DNA of 64,000 nt from Euclidia mi (lineage: Eukaryota; Arthropoda; Insecta; Lepidoptera; Erebidae), in the NCBI GenBank assembly GCA_944739405.2, contig OX123188.2:62825251-62889250 (forward strand), in the 5' to 3' direction. Position 1 is the first letter of the stretch; each line of letters opens with the position of its first letter. This document shows positions 20,390 through 33,423 of this stretch, in pieces. The position numbers were made by a program, and so were the translations under genes. Under the pieces are notes generated by a model, which saw only the letters and a list, made by a program, of their open reading frames with translations, ran no database searches and was not told where the DNA came from.

Positions 20390-21195
20390 TTAAAGACTGG
20401 AGACTTCAAAATCTGGAAGTGGACATATATTATTAAATGCCCTACGAATAGTGCCCTCTTTAGTCTTCAGCTCGACCACTCGCGTTACACCGTCAGTGCT
20501 TGGGTAAAGTTGTGTGACTCTTCCTAGTGCCCAAAGGAGAGGAGGCAATGTTTTGTCCTTTATTAAAACTAGAGCGCCTTGCTTGAGATCAGCCCTTGTA
20601 GCTCGCCACTTCGTCTTTGTCTGTAGCAAGGACACATACTCTAAGGCAAATCGTTGCCAGAAATGCTGCTTAATAAGCTCTATCCTTTTAAATCGCTCTA
20701 ATGCGTTGATGTTCACGGTCGATATCTGTGGATGTGGAGTAAACATAAGTGGCCGTCCAATTAAAAAATGTGCAGGAGTTAGAGCCGAGAAATCAAGAGG
20801 ATTTTAAGAGAGAGGAGTAAGAGGACGTGAATTCAAAACTGCCTCTATCTGAGTGAGGCATGTAGCCATCTCCTCATAGGTAAATGCGTAAGCTGAAGTA
20901 ACCTACGTAGATGGTACTTAGTAGAACGCACTGCGGCCTCTGCTAACCCATTAAAATGGGGACTATATGGAGGTACAAATTTAAATTCAATACCTTCCTG
21001 CGCAATACAACCTTTAAGATTTGACTGAGCAAGAAACCTGGTTAATTCGTGAGAGGCACCCACGAAGTTTGTACCATTATCAGAAGTAATTCTTGCAGGC
21101 TTTCCACGACGAGATATAAATCGACTTAAGGCAGCCATATATGCTGCTGTCGACAGTGCTGTAACAAGTTCGATATTTTTCGGCCGTAGGTGCAA
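20390..21195 (-). pseudogene. BEL/Pao pol 3' fragment: integrase and C-terminal domain, broken
   Basis: The minus strand first shows an integrase core, RPKNIELVTALSTAAYMAAL, ITSDNGTNFVGA and PPYSPHFNGLAEAAV, where the SDN aspartate and the LAE glutamate are catalytic residues. Further 3' is the C-terminal domain found in Pao-type elements: KRIELIKQHFWQRF, KWRATRADLKQGALVLIKD and GRVTQLYPSTDG. There is a frameshift near 20895 and a TAA near 20806. The element is cut at 21195, so protease, RT and the 5' LTR are missing. Confidence 0.8.
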
Positions 21196-21417
21196 ATAAA
21201 GTTACTACACATACGAAAATTAAAAAATATATTAAAAATAGTTTTACCATACATCCTGCATTGTTTGTGAGTTAATTATAAGGAAAATACGTACGGTTAT
21301 ACACCCAAGTAAGTGTAGCCCCATATGTGACATATAAGCTCTCTTACTATACACCACCTGCCAGCTGATCAACTGTACACTTGAATTCAAACACTCTCTA
21401 TAATTCACACTTCCAAC

Positions 21418-22107
21418 ATGGCACAATATTCAGATATAGTCCAGGCACAGAAGAGTCTTGAGGAATGTGTCACGAAGAAGATGGACGAGCTCCAGGCGCA
21501 ACTACAAATTGGATCAGCCAAGGACACTGTAGCAAAGGTCGCAGAGGAGTTCCGTACATTCCGCGAACTGACCTTCACCATACTCGGACTACTCAGGAAG
21601 CAAATAGCGGAATGTGCTAAGCCCATTGACAATATGGAAACAAGGCATCGTAGGAAAACCTTGATATTTAATGGTGTTACTGAACATGATAAGGAAAACT
21701 GTGCAGCTGTCATTCTGGATGTCCTGCGTATAAGAATGGCATTGGAAGATGTCTCTGACAAATCCATTCAGACGTGTCATCGTCTTGGGAGCAATGGGAA
21801 AGATAAGCACCGACCCATTGTAGTGAAGTTCGCCAGCTTGGATGTAAAGGCCGCCGTTTGGAGGGCAAAAACCAAGCTTAAAGGGTCGTCGACTTCAGTC
21901 CGGGAGTTTTTGACTAGGGCGCGTCAGGCAGTCTTCAGTAAGGCGAGGCTACATTTTGGCATGCGCGGGTGCTGGACTCAAGACGGCGTAGTTAAAATCA
22001 AGACCTCAGATGGGAGTCGTCACAAAGTCACTTCTTTAGATGAGCTGAATCCCTTACTGCAGAAGTACCCCAAGGTATCATCAGGCACGTCTAACAAAAC
22101 CACGTAG
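21418..22107 (+). CDS. LINE ORF1 nucleic-acid-binding protein
   Basis: This intact 229-codon frame starts at ATG 21418, shortly after the element's 5' leader. Residues 1-60 are rich in heptad-like charged and hydrophobic residues (QKSLEECVTKKMDELQAQLQ), suggesting a coiled coil. Residues about 75-150 resemble an RRM-like fold (RRKTLIFNGVTEHDKENC and KHRPIVVKFASLDVKAAVW). The C-terminus has VREFLTRARQAVFSKAR and GCWTQDGVVKI. ORF1 proteins of this type bind the element RNA and act as chaperones. The ORF shows no lesion, in contrast to the ORF2 beside it. Its paralogue may be the ORF1 remnant at 57742. Confidence 0.75.
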   Translation: MAQYSDIVQAQKSLEECVTKKMDELQAQLQIGSAKDTVAKVAEEFRTFRELTFTILGLLRKQIAECAKPIDNMETRHRRKTLIFNGVTEHDKENCAAVILDVLRIRMALEDVSDKSIQTCHRLGSNGKDKHRPIVVKFASLDVKAAVWRAKTKLKGSSTSVREFLTRARQAVFSKARLHFGMRGCWTQDGVVKIKTSDGSRHKVTSLDELNPLLQKYPKVSSGTSNKTT

Positions 22108-22692
22108 AACTATATTGTTTAGTTTTTATTTGTTTCACGCATCTCTTAGCGAGTTTAGTTTTATTACCAAACACTTTCCACTGTACTGATACAAATATTT
22201 GCTATTGACAGTGTTTTCAGAGATCAGACGCATAGTTATTGCTGTTTGTTTTCGAGTCATCGGATTGTTTATGTAATTACATTTAAAATTCTTTCACCCT
22301 CATTTTAACAATCACATTAATTATAATTTATAAATTGTTTATTTGTTGATTTCTTTCAATGTAGGTAAACTAGATAAGTTATGTCACTTATGTCTGTCAA
22401 AAATGTTTCTGTCAAAGTGACATTGCAGTATGACATTAGAGAATGCGTTTAGGAATGAACCGTTAAATTAGTTCAATAGTATTGTAGATTAGATTTATGT
22501 CGTTTTTATTTTTAAGTTCGAGTGTAAATTAATATATTATTAAGTTTCTTTATATTACAGTTTGTGCGTCAGTTGGCGGGTGGTGCAGAGATGTATACCT
22601 AACTAGCAGTCAATATCGTGCGAATATTTTTATTTATAATAATATTATTTATTTATTAACAAGTACGTTTATTATATATATATATATATTAT
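22108..22692 (+). other. LINE inter-ORF region
   Basis: AT-rich with a (TA)n run at 22673-22692 just before ORF2. No coding evidence. Confidence 0.5.
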
Positions 22693-25629
22693 ATGTCTAT
22701 ATCCGATGACAATTCTTTTGTTTCTGCCAATGACTCTGTTGGATTGTCTGGGGACGACAGCTTCTGTTCAATAAATGACAATCAATTACTGGGTGACATT
22801 TTACGGGCACAATTTAACACAAACGCTAATCATTTATTAAACATCATAAATGCACAAAGCGTGCCTAGACATTATAGTGATCTTTTGGACACTTTTACCG
22901 ATACCAACGTTCATGCCATCCTAATTTCTGAGAGCTGGCTCAAACCTCACCTTCTTTCCACTTCATACCCACTTACTGACTTTGTTTTAATCCGCAATGA
23001 TCGGATTGACAGGCGTGGTGGAGGGGTTGCTATCTATCTCCGTAGCAATTTATCGTATAAAATTTTGGCGTCTTCCTCTCCACAGTCTATATCTGCGGAG
23101 TATCTTTTTCTCGAGGTTTGGGTCAGGGGAGCCAAAATGGTTCTTGGAGTAGTATATTGTCCTCCTTCTGTCAATTACTTCACTGATTTAGAATCGGTTT
23201 TAGAATCTTTGGGTTCTGAGTACGCACATCACGTCATCATGGGCGACTTTAACACTAACCTTTTATCCCATCCTTCCTCTCGCTCCCTCAAACTTACCCA
23301 CATCATTGAGTCTGCCAGCCTCCACGTTTTGCCCCTCCAAGCCACTCACCACAACCCTAACGGGGAGGACTCCTGGTTGGATTTAATGCTCACATCTTCT
23401 CCCTCTTCCGTCCGTTCCCATGGCCAACATCTTGCTCCTGGTTTCTCCCATCATGACCTCATCTTCCTCTCTTATGTCCTAAAACCTCCGAAACCTCGTC
23501 CTAAAGTTCTGTATTTGCGTTGTTTTGGGCGGATGGACGTTGAAAAGCTGAGGTTGGATGCTTCGAAAATCGACTGGGAACCATTGACATTAGCTGTCAC
23601 CGTCGACGATAAAGTAGATATTTTTAACGACAAGGTGAAAAAGTTGTTCGATGTACATGCCCCAATTAAAAAAATCAAATTAAAGCGTCCACCGGCACCT
23701 TGGATGACGGAGGCTATTCGGATGGCGATGAGACGCAGGGACCGTGCTTTCCGAAGGTTTAAAAAAGATCGCTGCGAGGATAACTAGTCCATTTTCAAAA
23801 CAGCTAGAAATAGGTGCAATCAGATGATACGCAACGCTAAACGCCGGCATATTCTCAATAATATTTCAAACTCCTCTCCTGCTAATATATGGCAGTTTTT
23901 GAGGACCCTGGGCATTGGCAAACTCCACGATCATGTGGATCTGCCAGTGACAATTAGTTTGGACGACATAAATTGGCATTTTACCGTCACTCCTTCTCTG
24001 AACGACCAAACTAAATGTCAAACCATGACGTATTTAGCCAATTTGCCACGCCCTAACATCGATCCCTTCAATTTTTCTCCATTATCATCAGGTGAGATCA
24101 AGAAGATTATCCTGTCCATCAAGTCCAAGGCCGTGGGGTGCGATGACATTAGTCGTCGCATGATCACGGTCATCCTGGACCAACTTTTACCTGTCATCAC
24201 CCATATCCTTTTCCCTGGACACAGGTCAATTTCCTCACTTATGGCGTCAAGCCTATGTTCGTCCTTTGCCCAAGATACCAAATCCTTCTCTCCCTACTCA
24301 CTTCCGACCCATATCCATTCTTCCTTTCTTATCCAAGGTACTTGAGTCTTGCGTGCAGAGACAGTTGTCCAGATTTGTTCACATTAACAATATTCTATCC
24401 CCGTTTCAATCTGGTTTCAGGCCTGGACACAGTACTGTGTCTGCACTGCTCAAGGTGACTGGCGACGTGAGGGCGGGGGTGGAGGACACTAAGGTTACAG
24501 TTCTGGCCTTGGTGGACTTCTCCAACGCCTTTAACGCCGTCAGTCACGACCTCCTTCTTTCAATCCTCTCCTATCTAATGGTCTCACCTATGGTAGTGGA
24601 ATGATTCTCCTCTTATCTTCGAGGACGCCAGCAGTCGGTACGTATTGATGAAACCACATCAACCTGGCGTTATCTGGGCTCTGGTGTTCCTCAAGGCGGA
24701 ATACTTTCTCCTCTTCTGTTTTCATTGTTTATTAATCTCTTATCTCTTGAACTTCACTGTGCGTATCATCTGTATACCGATGATCTGCAGCTCTACACAC
24801 AAGCAAAGGTGGAAAATCTGGATACAGCAATAAATGCAATCAATCGAGACCTGGATGCTATAAATGACTGGTCTGCTAGGTTTGGACTCGCAGTGAATCC
24901 CGCTAAATGTCAGGTTATTGTTATTGGTAGTCCCCTGATTATGAGTAGGATTAACTTGCAATTGCTACCAGCTGTACTTTTTAATGGATCAGTTATTCCG
25001 TTTAGCTCAAGCGTCAAAGATCTCGGTCTACATATTGACGCGACTCTTGACTGGCGTACCCAGGTAGCAAATGTTAGTCGCAAAGTCACTGGTACCTTAC
25101 GGTCGCTCTGTCGTCTGAAGAACTTTCTGCCATCCAAGACCAAGACAATGCTAGTACAGACTTTAATATTTCCTATCATTGACTATGGTGCTATCTCGAC
25201 CTTAATGCAGATCTACTCAATAAGCTCGACCGCCTTCTGAATAATTGCATTAGATTCATTTTCAATCTCCGCAAGTATGACCATATTTCCGAGTTTCGAA
25301 TAAAGTTACGATGGTTACCTATCCGCCAACGTCGCAACCTGCGTACGTTGTGTACACTTCATTCTTTACTGTACTCTCCTAATGCTCCTGTCTATTTAAC
25401 TCCTCATTTTCAATATCTCTGCAATACCCACGATAAAAATCTTCGCTCTTCAAATAATCTTCTTCTTCTTTGTCCTCCTCACAGCTCCAGCTTGGTACAT
25501 GCTTCTTTTAATATCCAGTCTATCCTTCTCTGGAATGCTCTCCCTCCAGAAATCAGGATGTCCACGAACCGTTTCACATTTAAAACTAGAGTTCGACAGA
25601 TTTACATTGACACATTGGCTGAATCGTAA
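22693..25629 (+). pseudogene. LINE ORF2: APE endonuclease and reverse transcriptase, four lesions
   Basis: The endonuclease half (about 22850-23480) has INAQSVPRHYSDLL, ILISESWLKPH, GVVYCPPSVNY, MGDFNTNLL and FSHHDLIFLS, giving the expected Asn, Glu, GDxN and SxHD residues. The RT half shows GCDDISRRMI, HFRPISILPFLSKVLESCV, FQSGFRPGHSTVSALLKVT, ALVDFSNAFNAVSHDLL, SGVPQGGILSPLLFSLFIN and YTDDLQLYTQ. The C-terminal part reads LVHASFNIQSILLWNALPPE. Lesions are TAG at 23785-23787, a shift near 24215, TGA at 24602-24604 (tryptophan expected) and a shift near 25190. The product is therefore non-functional. Confidence 0.8.
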
Positions 25630-25919
25630 TAGAATCATCGTTTATGTATTTATAATATTTATTATAAATATATATAAATATATATATATATAATACATAT
25701 AGTTATGTATATATTTAATTCAATATCTATAGTTTAAGTAGTAATTATTATGTAATTAATGAACTTATACAAATAATCACGCACCTACCATCAATTTATC
25801 TCTGCGCCACCCTAGGTTGACTGGTAGAGAATGCCTAAGGCACTAAGGCATTAAGTCCGCATATGTACCACATTGTTTGTGAAGTGCAAACAGTTAAATA
25901 AAAAAAAATAAAAAAAGAA

Positions 25920-27240
25920 TAAAACGACTCTCCCGGGATATTACGGTCTAAATATTTTAAAGTTGATCTTTAATTTTGCTTGATGCTGTATCACATTTAA
26001 GCTCGGTTTTAAGTAGAGAAATGTGCAATTTTTCACATAAAGCACTACAAAATTTTACTACCTGGTACCTGTAGGGCAAGCTTAACATTTTGTCGCATAG
26101 ATTAATGAACTGACTAATCAAAGACTCACAAACCATCCAGTAAATGTACGCCTTGTGCAAGTTACATGGTAAAGTAGGTCCCAAAGCTTTTTAAAAAACA
26201 GCACTTGTTATTCAGGGTTTACCTCCTGGCAGTTTAGTAGCCACGTGAGATTAGCGGGCGGGTCGGCGGGCGGTGAGGTGCAGTTTGCTCGGAGCATGTC
26301 GCCGATGGAATACCAACTCTTCTGCGCTCGCACACTCGGCCCCGTGTCTGGTAGCTCTAGAATAACATACATGCTGTTAGGAAGGCATAAATTATAGAGT
26401 GTTGTAGCAGGATTTGCAAGATTACGATGAAATCAAACACAATATGGATGATTCCGAGTAGGCGATTGAGACTCTTTTAATAAAATGTCAAAAATAAACT
26501 CTTTGTACGGATTTTGTATAAAATATGCACAAGTGAAGTCATGTTTTTCTGCTGTCAAGTAGAGTACTAATTAATTACCAATACATTGACAATGCAACTG
26601 TCACAAATTAGCAACGATCAGCGACACGCAAGAATCTACATATTATGCGAAATGGATTTGTGACCTTATAAACTTTTTGCTGTTCCTTGCAGGTGGCTAT
26701 TGTTTATAAGTTGCAACGCCAAAACTAGATTTTACTTGAAAATATGTAAAGAACATTATTTTCTCCTTACACTTCTTGAATACACAAACGTCATGCTGTT
26801 TTCATAATGTTTACTTTATTGTAGTCATATTTTGTTACTTACATCATGGAAAGTAATTAAAGTAATTTTTCATGATACTGACGCAGAGAATAAAACCAAA
26901 TTTTAAATGTGGTTAAAACTTTATTGACGTTTGCATATGGTTTAAAAAGCAACATAATGCATGTACAGGCTCAAGCACGAAATATTTACGAATTTGTAAA
27001 GTAAATGTATCGAGTCCTCGATGACAGAACTATAGCAGCCAGCACCAACCAATTTTGACGTCTATCGTTTACTCGATGATGACTTTATGAATAAATGGCG
27101 CCTTATTGAATGAATGGTACGTTCCAAACTAGGTGAAATGGTTAATATTTATAAAATTTATATTGTAAAAACTCTTTTATAGAAAACAAAAAAAATATTT
27201 TATGGTTTCCGAAAGCCCTTTCTTGTCATTGTCAGATGAC
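25920..27240. other. No gene seen
   Basis: AT-rich, apart from a G-rich stretch near 26250-26345 (GCGGGCGGGTCGGCGGGCGG). A 75-codon minus-strand frame at 25957-26184 has no recognisable motif. Host regulatory or exonic sequence cannot be excluded but is not supported. Confidence 0.5.
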
Positions 27241-27253
27241 GGACTTGTGTCAT

Positions 27254-27573
27254 CATCATCAGCCCTTTAAACTGTCCCACTGCTGGGCACGGGCCTCTTC
27301 TCACTATGAGAAGGATTAGGCCATAGTCCACCACGCTGGCCTAGTGCGGGTTGGCAGACTTCACATGTCTTTCGAGAACATTATGGAGAACTCTCAGACA
27401 TGCAGGTTTCCTTATGATGTTTTCCTTCACCGTTTAGCAAGCGATAATAAACAATTTAAAACGCACTTAACTTCGAAAAGTCATTGGTGCGTGCCGAGGA
27501 TTCGAACCTGAGACCCTCTGCGTAGCAGTCTGTCGGTCTCTCCACTCGGCTATCGCTGCTTCTGCTTATCGCT
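27254..27573 (-). mobile_element. tRNA-derived SINE with 13-bp target duplication
   Basis: Read on the minus strand, the head carries an A box TAGCCGAGTGG (27542-27552) and a B box GGTTCGAATCC (27498-27508), the internal Pol III promoter of a tRNA-derived SINE. The 3' tail ends in GGGCTGATGATGATG. GGACTTGTGTCAT occurs on both sides (27241-27253 and 27574-27586), marking a complete insertion. Confidence 0.9.
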
Positions 27574-27586
27574 GGACTTGTGTCAT

Positions 27587-28377
27587 TAAATAAAAATCTA
27601 GTAAATCAAAATACGAGTAATTAAATCATTGTCACATTGTTATATAAAGAATTAAATACTATTATGGAAGGTTTTCGTGATACATTATTTTATTTTGGTT
27701 AAAACTGCGTGAATACTACAACATGACGTGTTCAACGAGAAGTTTATAATAATATAATATAAGTTTACAAGTTTCATTGTTGTTGGAACACCTTAAATGT
27801 ATGATGTCTAAAGAAGATTTCGGTTATTTATATAGCTAAGAAGCATGAAGTTTTATACATAAGCTAATAAAGTGAACCAGTGTTAAGTACCTGACATTCA
27901 AAGCCTATTTTTATAAGAATATTTGGTTGAAAATAAAATAATAGTTATTGTTGTATTGGTGTTTTTCATTTATTACTAGAGCTTAATAAGATTAATAGAC
28001 AGCTATATTATCACATGTCTTCTGACTAAAGCGTTCGTTTTTATTGATAGTCAGTCATATCCGAGAGGGCTAGGTAAGACGCTGATATAAGACTCACAAA
28101 TTATTTACGACAGATACTCGTCCATCACCTAAATTTTATTATTATACTCGCTGTGCCCGCATATTATGGTACCTACTTCAAAATAAGAGGGTTTTAAAAC
28201 AATCTTACAAACCTAATTTTACCCCCTTGAAGATACAATATAAAAATCCTTCCTAAGTCTTATAAAATGAATCCGCGGTCCAAATTGTATGTTTCTATCT
28301 TCAGCAGTGTGATTATATGTCAGTCAGAATAAGTTATTTTATACTTGTAGAGTAAAGTACGCAGGAGTGTTAAAAGA
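27587..28377. other. No gene seen
   Basis: AT-rich unique-looking sequence. Confidence 0.5.
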
Positions 28378-28600
28378 GTCAATCAATCAAATCAATCAAA
28401 ATCAAAATCATTTATTCATCTAGGCCACAAAGTGACGCTTATGAACGTCAAAATTTAAGTTAATTACTTAATGATTCTACATTTACATTTACTGCCACGT
28501 TCGCAATGCAATAGGTAGAACCACGAGAAAGAACGGGCAATATAACTCATGGCCACTCTTTTCAAACAAATATAATGGTGGTACATTTTATTTTTGTAAG
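28378..28600 (-). repeat. CR1/Zenon-type LINE 3' tail
   Basis: The segment contains the ATCAAAATCAAAATCATTTA tail and TAGGCCACAAAGTGACG, an arrangement I recognise as the conserved 3' end of lepidopteran CR1 elements, on the minus strand. It is either the 3' end of the element coded at 29007-31860 or a separate tail fragment 0.4 kb from it. Confidence 0.6.
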
Positions 28601-31600
28601 GAGCTGCAACTGTTTCACATTGTAGACATCTACTAGTAAAATTTTAGTAGCTATTGATATCATACTCAAGCAGTAAATGATGTTCATATGGTAAGCCTCC
28701 CAAAGTAAATATGGTGAAACAGGAACATCCACTTACGTCTTTTTAATGTAGGCAACTCGCGAACATGGTCAGAACTATGGTAGAAGTGAATGAAGCAGAA
28801 AGTAACGGTATTATGAAACCAAAACAATCAACCACCTATTAGTTAGCCCATGACCACGAGTTACCCACATTTTACAAATCCGCAAAGTTATAATGAAAGT
28901 GTGGAACATGAATGCAAAATATAGTATAAAATGAGAATATCGTAATTAACTACACTATAAAATAAAACTACTAATTATTGACCTAGTCAAAAGCAAACAA
29001 CTACTTTCAAGCGCTCCTGTCATCAAAATAATCCTTCAAACTGTAATATGCCTTATTTATAAGATTCTTTTTAACTTCTGCCTGAAACGAACTTAATGGC
29101 AAGTCTAAAATATAAGTTGGTAATTTATTGTATATGCGAATACTGAGCCCAATAAAAGAGCTATGCGTTTTGTGCAAACGAAAATACGGAACACATAATT
29201 TATGTCTATTTCTAGTATTGATATTGTGTCTGTCACTATTCATTTTATAAGAATTTATGTTTAGTCTTACATGCATAACACTGGAATAAATATATTGTGA
29301 CGCTACAGTAAAAATACCAATAGTTTTAAATTTTTCTTTGAGTGAGACTCTTGTCTTTAACTGGTAAATGGCCCTAACTGCCCGTTTCTGCAATATAAAA
29401 ATATTTTGGATATCAGCAGCTCTACCCCATAACAATATGCCATATAACATAACACCATGAAAATAACTAAAATAAACCAATCTAGCCGTATCGACATCGG
29501 TCAACCTACGAACTTTCTTAACGGCATAAGCAGCTAAGCTAAGTTTCCCTGAGAGATATGTAACATGCGCACCCCATTGTAACTTTGAATCAAGTGTTAA
29601 TCCTAGAAATAATGTGGATTCAGTTGTTTCGAGTACATCGTCATTTAAAACTATGTTAGGACCAAGGTTTCTGACATTAGGCAGAGCAAACTTAACACAT
29701 TTTGTTTTTTTGGCGTTCAGTACTAGATTGTTTACATTAAACCATTTAGTCACTTGAATGAGTGCACTGTTTATTTCGTTAAAGTGTTCCTTATTTCTAT
29801 CTTCTTTAAATATCAAAGAAAAATCGTCAGCAAACAGTACAACGTCACAAATGTTTCTCAAGTAAAAAGGTAAATCGTTTATGTAAACAAGAAACAAGAA
29901 AGGCCCTAGGATGCTGCCCTGTGGCACTCCTAAATCAACAGGTAAGCCACTGGATTTTGAGCCATTTATTTCCACACATTGGATCCTGTCACTTAAGTAC
30001 GACTTAATGACATCCAATGCTTTAGTCTGGACGCCGTAATGTCTAAGCTTGCACAAAAGCGTCTCATGGCAGACACAATCGAATGCTTTCGAAAGGTCGC
30101 AGAACACACCAACAGCATTTTGGGAATTCTCCCAAGCACTGTAGATATTTTTGAGTAACGCTACTCCTGCATCTGTTGTCGAAAGACCCTTGGTAAAACC
30201 ATATTGCTCACCATGAAGGAGGCTGTTTTGATTAAAATGTCTTAGTAGTTGCTTGAGTATGACCTTTTCAAAAATCTTACTAAAAGCAGGTAGAATCGAT
30301 ATTGGCCTATAATTACTAGGATTAGTCTTATTGCCGGATTTGAACAGAGGTATTATTCTACTATGTTTCATAAGATCTGGAAAACTGCCAGATTTAATAC
30401 ACTTATTGAATAAGTTGCTTAAATAAGGAGCCACTACATCAATTATACTTGTCAAAACCTTAACAGAAATGCCCCAGAGATCACCTGTACTTTTAGACTC
30501 TAAAGACTTAAAAGTATTTATAATATCGGTAGAACTAATACTATGAAATTTAAATATTACTTCACATTTTCCTACACTAGACTCTAATAGGTTTTCTGCG
30601 ACTATAGCTGATGATTTTAATTCTCTAGTAGTAGTAAGTGGTATGCTAGCAAAAAAGTTATTAAATGTGTGTGCGACTTCTTCGTCATTATGAATTAATA
30701 TATCATTATCAAGAAGACTAAAACTATTACTTCTTAATGTTATCTTACCTGTTGTTTCATTAATAGCTCGCCAGGTTGCCTTAACTTTATTCGAAGATTG
30801 TTTAATTTTATTCCTAACGAATATAGCTTTAGCTGTATTGCACACTCTTTTAAATATTTTAAAATAATTCCTAACATACTCAGTGAAGTTTAAATCAGAA
30901 TTGTATTTTTTCATACCATACAACTCATACATTTTTGCTCTGCTTTTGTAAATACCCGCAGTAGCCCACTCATTAAAAGCTCGAGATTCCTTAATTACTT
31001 TCTCCTTAGTCTTAAAAGTATTCTGAAACGTGTTATTAACTATATTAAATAAATTGTTAAAATTCTTATTTGGCGAATCTATTTCTATTAAGTCAGGATT
31101 CATAGTATTCATTCCAATCAATACTTTATTCCGAAATTCATTAAACTTATGCCTAGGTAATGGCCTAACCAACACTCTCTATACCATCTGTACCATGCTA
31201 TCATTGTAATATGGAAACCTAGCTAATTGACCACAGTGATCCGAAGTTAAATCAGAAGTAACTACTCTATCTGAAACAATACAATTACTAAATATGTTAT
31301 CAAGACAGGTGAAAGATGTTGCTGTGATTCTAGTTGGTTCAAGAAATAAATTTTTCAAATTAAATGATCTAAAAAGGTTTAAAAATCTACAAGTCATTAT
31401 TGAATTTTCAAGAATGTTAACATTAAAATCACCACAAACTATAATCCCTTTCTTATTGCTCCTAATTTTACTAATTGCATCTTCCATAACAGATTCAAAC
31501 AAATTAAAGTCACTTAATGGAGGACGATATACACATATAATAATATGCTGCTCAAGCTCAATGCATGACAGTTCCACCGTGCGTTCTATAGACAAGCTAG

Positions 31601-31900
31601 CTATGTCTTTCCGTTCTTTACATGTTAAACTGTTTGAAACAATAATCAATGATCCGCCATGAATAGCTTGTTTCCTAGAGAAGACACTGTGTACTGTGTA
31701 TTGTGTGTTATTTATGAATTTAATCTGGTATTCTTTAAGCCAGTGTTCCGTAATGCACATAACTTTAATACTATGATTTTCTAAATACCTATAAACCTAA
31801 TTCTAAATCCTTGCCAGATAGACCTTGTATGTTTTGATGTGCTACAGTCAGTTCAATATGTCTACCCTTTGTCCTGTTCTTAAGTTTAAAGAACTTGTGT
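28601..31900 (-). mobile_element. CR1/Zenon-like LINE
   Basis: This minus-strand element is represented by its endonuclease-RT gene (31862 to 29007) and a 3' UTR that probably ends at 28378. It is 5'-truncated just upstream of the endonuclease start. Confidence 0.75.
29007..31862 (-). pseudogene. CR1/Zenon-like ORF2: endonuclease and RT, nearly intact
   Basis: The minus strand starts within HQNIQGLSGKDLEL, the N-terminus of the APE domain, has a frame change near 31780, then CITEHWLKEYQ, VCGDFNVNI and SDLTSDHCGQ. An in-frame TAG at about 31179 separates this from a 722-codon open frame holding the RT: NYRPISILPAFSKIFEKVIL, QYGFTKGLSTTDA, GVFCDLSKAFDCVCHETLL, GVPQGSILGPFLFLVYINDL and the active site VLFADDFSLIF. 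The end reads IYNKLPTYILDLP. So one stop and one shift are the only disruptions seen. The protein would nick target DNA and reverse-transcribe the element RNA. Confidence 0.85.
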
Positions 31901-33212
31901 CAGTATTCTCAATAGAAGAATTATAAGGATAGGAACTATTTACAGAAACTAAATTCTTGGATACCCTACATGTACCTGTGTCATTTTGTATATTATATGC
32001 TAAATATATATAAGTCTATATAAGTCTTTAAAGAACATCCTATGTTCATATTAGAAAATTGATATGATCTCGATGTCGATTGGTACTTTGTTTTTCGTAT
32101 ATAGATAATTTTCACATATATTTTTACATGCTCGCAACCAAAATATGGTGTTATTTACTACATATTTAAAGTGGCGAAATTTGCGTGTTTACTTTTTTAT
32201 TGTGTCAATAATCATGTCCTACATTCAAAAGGAACACATAAAATATGAAACTACATAAATATTAATCATAAATAGGCTTAAAACGTATAAATATAATACA
32301 TTTATATGTTTCGAATCTTTTCACACCAACAAATTCTAGGTGAAAATTGTTTCGACAAAATGACATTAGATTGACATTTACTTTAGTTTGCTTATGTCAA
32401 ATCAGAGTTCATGCTTCCGTTTTTTGCTTATTTGTTAGAAAGCTCGATACATTTGCATGACATTTACCGCAGGATTGTCGTCGAAAGTAGTTTGTGCTGC
32501 CCCAATATTAGTTGCATATTACGCACGATAGGGACGCTGTGCAATGCTCATACAAATTTTGACATTCACGATACGAATACTTTCTCGAGAGTTTTTCGTG
32601 CTCGGGCCTCCAGAATAATAAGTATTTTTAAATCTTGTGTCGTTCGATAAAGGCCCCTTAAAAATGTCTGACGGTAATATGTTCGACATAATTATTTAGT
32701 CCTTATTAACTATGTCTTTAGAAGCATTTAATATTAACATGAAGATATAGTAGGAGCCATATGTCCAGCAATGGACGTCTCTATGCTGACATGATGATAT
32801 TAGCATTAAATCATTCATTAATTGTACAAAACTAGTATAAAATATTCTGCATACGAGTATCTGAGAGCTCTCCAACAAACACTATTTGCTAGCAAGATGG
32901 ACTGTAGTCTAACCCTTCTCATAGTGAGAAGAGGGATCTACTAAAAATAATTATCATTAAACATAAACTTATGATTATTATTATACAAGCAAGCTCTACA
33001 CTCAAGGACGATATTTTACCTTAAACGTATTATATAACTCTAACTACTTAATAACTACATCGTTTGTTTATAAAATTTCATGTTTATGTTATTGTCTCTG
33101 CTTTTGTGTGTATCTTATACTCACCACGCTTTCTGTTATGTAATTAAGTTAATCAATGACACTGTGCGGCTTTCAGTAGATAGCGCCATTCGGTTTGAGG
33201 ATTATTTACATA
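31901..33212. other. No gene seen
   Basis: AT-rich. Short SINE-tail-like pieces occur near 32755 and 32890. A 79-codon plus-strand frame at 32411 has no recognisable motif. Confidence 0.5.
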
Positions 33213-33423
33213 CTAGATGATGCCGGAAGCTACGCTTGCCCTTTTACTATTTTAATTTGCCTGTTTATCCCGATCCCATGGGAATTTCTGGAAATCTCGT
33301 CTTAGTGCACCCCTACGGCCCCTAAGACGCATACATGCCAAATTTCAGCTTCTTGCGCCTAATAGTTTTGGCTGCAGCTTGTCTGTCCGTCAGTCAGTAA
33401 CGCAAGAATTTTATTTATGCAGA
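33213..33423 (-). mobile_element. Non-autonomous Helitron, second copy of the 11874 family
   Basis: In inverse orientation it begins TCTGCATAAATAAAATTC (33423 leftwards) and ends with CTAG at 33213-33216, A on one side and T on the other. It shares the AACGCAAG...CAGTCAG and GGCATCATCTAG landmarks with the copies at 11874 and 53289. Confidence 0.75.

Larger units (their letters stand above)
21200..25919 (+). mobile_element. Near full-length two-ORF LINE (CR1/Jockey superfamily, Kiri/Daphne-like)
   Basis: A short 5' leader (about 21200-21417), an intact ORF1 (21418-22107), an inter-ORF region with a (TA)n tract (22108-22692), a broken ORF2 (22693-25629) and a 3' UTR form a colinear LINE. The 3' UTR includes AGGTTGACTGGTAGAGAATG and ends in an A-rich tail at about 25919, a common lepidopteran LINE 3' end. 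It truncates the BEL/Pao fragment to its left. The exact clade is inferred. Confidence 0.7.

Noticed and set aside
32411..32650. Small host gene
   Set aside because: It is an isolated 79-codon frame with no motif, splice or promoter support.
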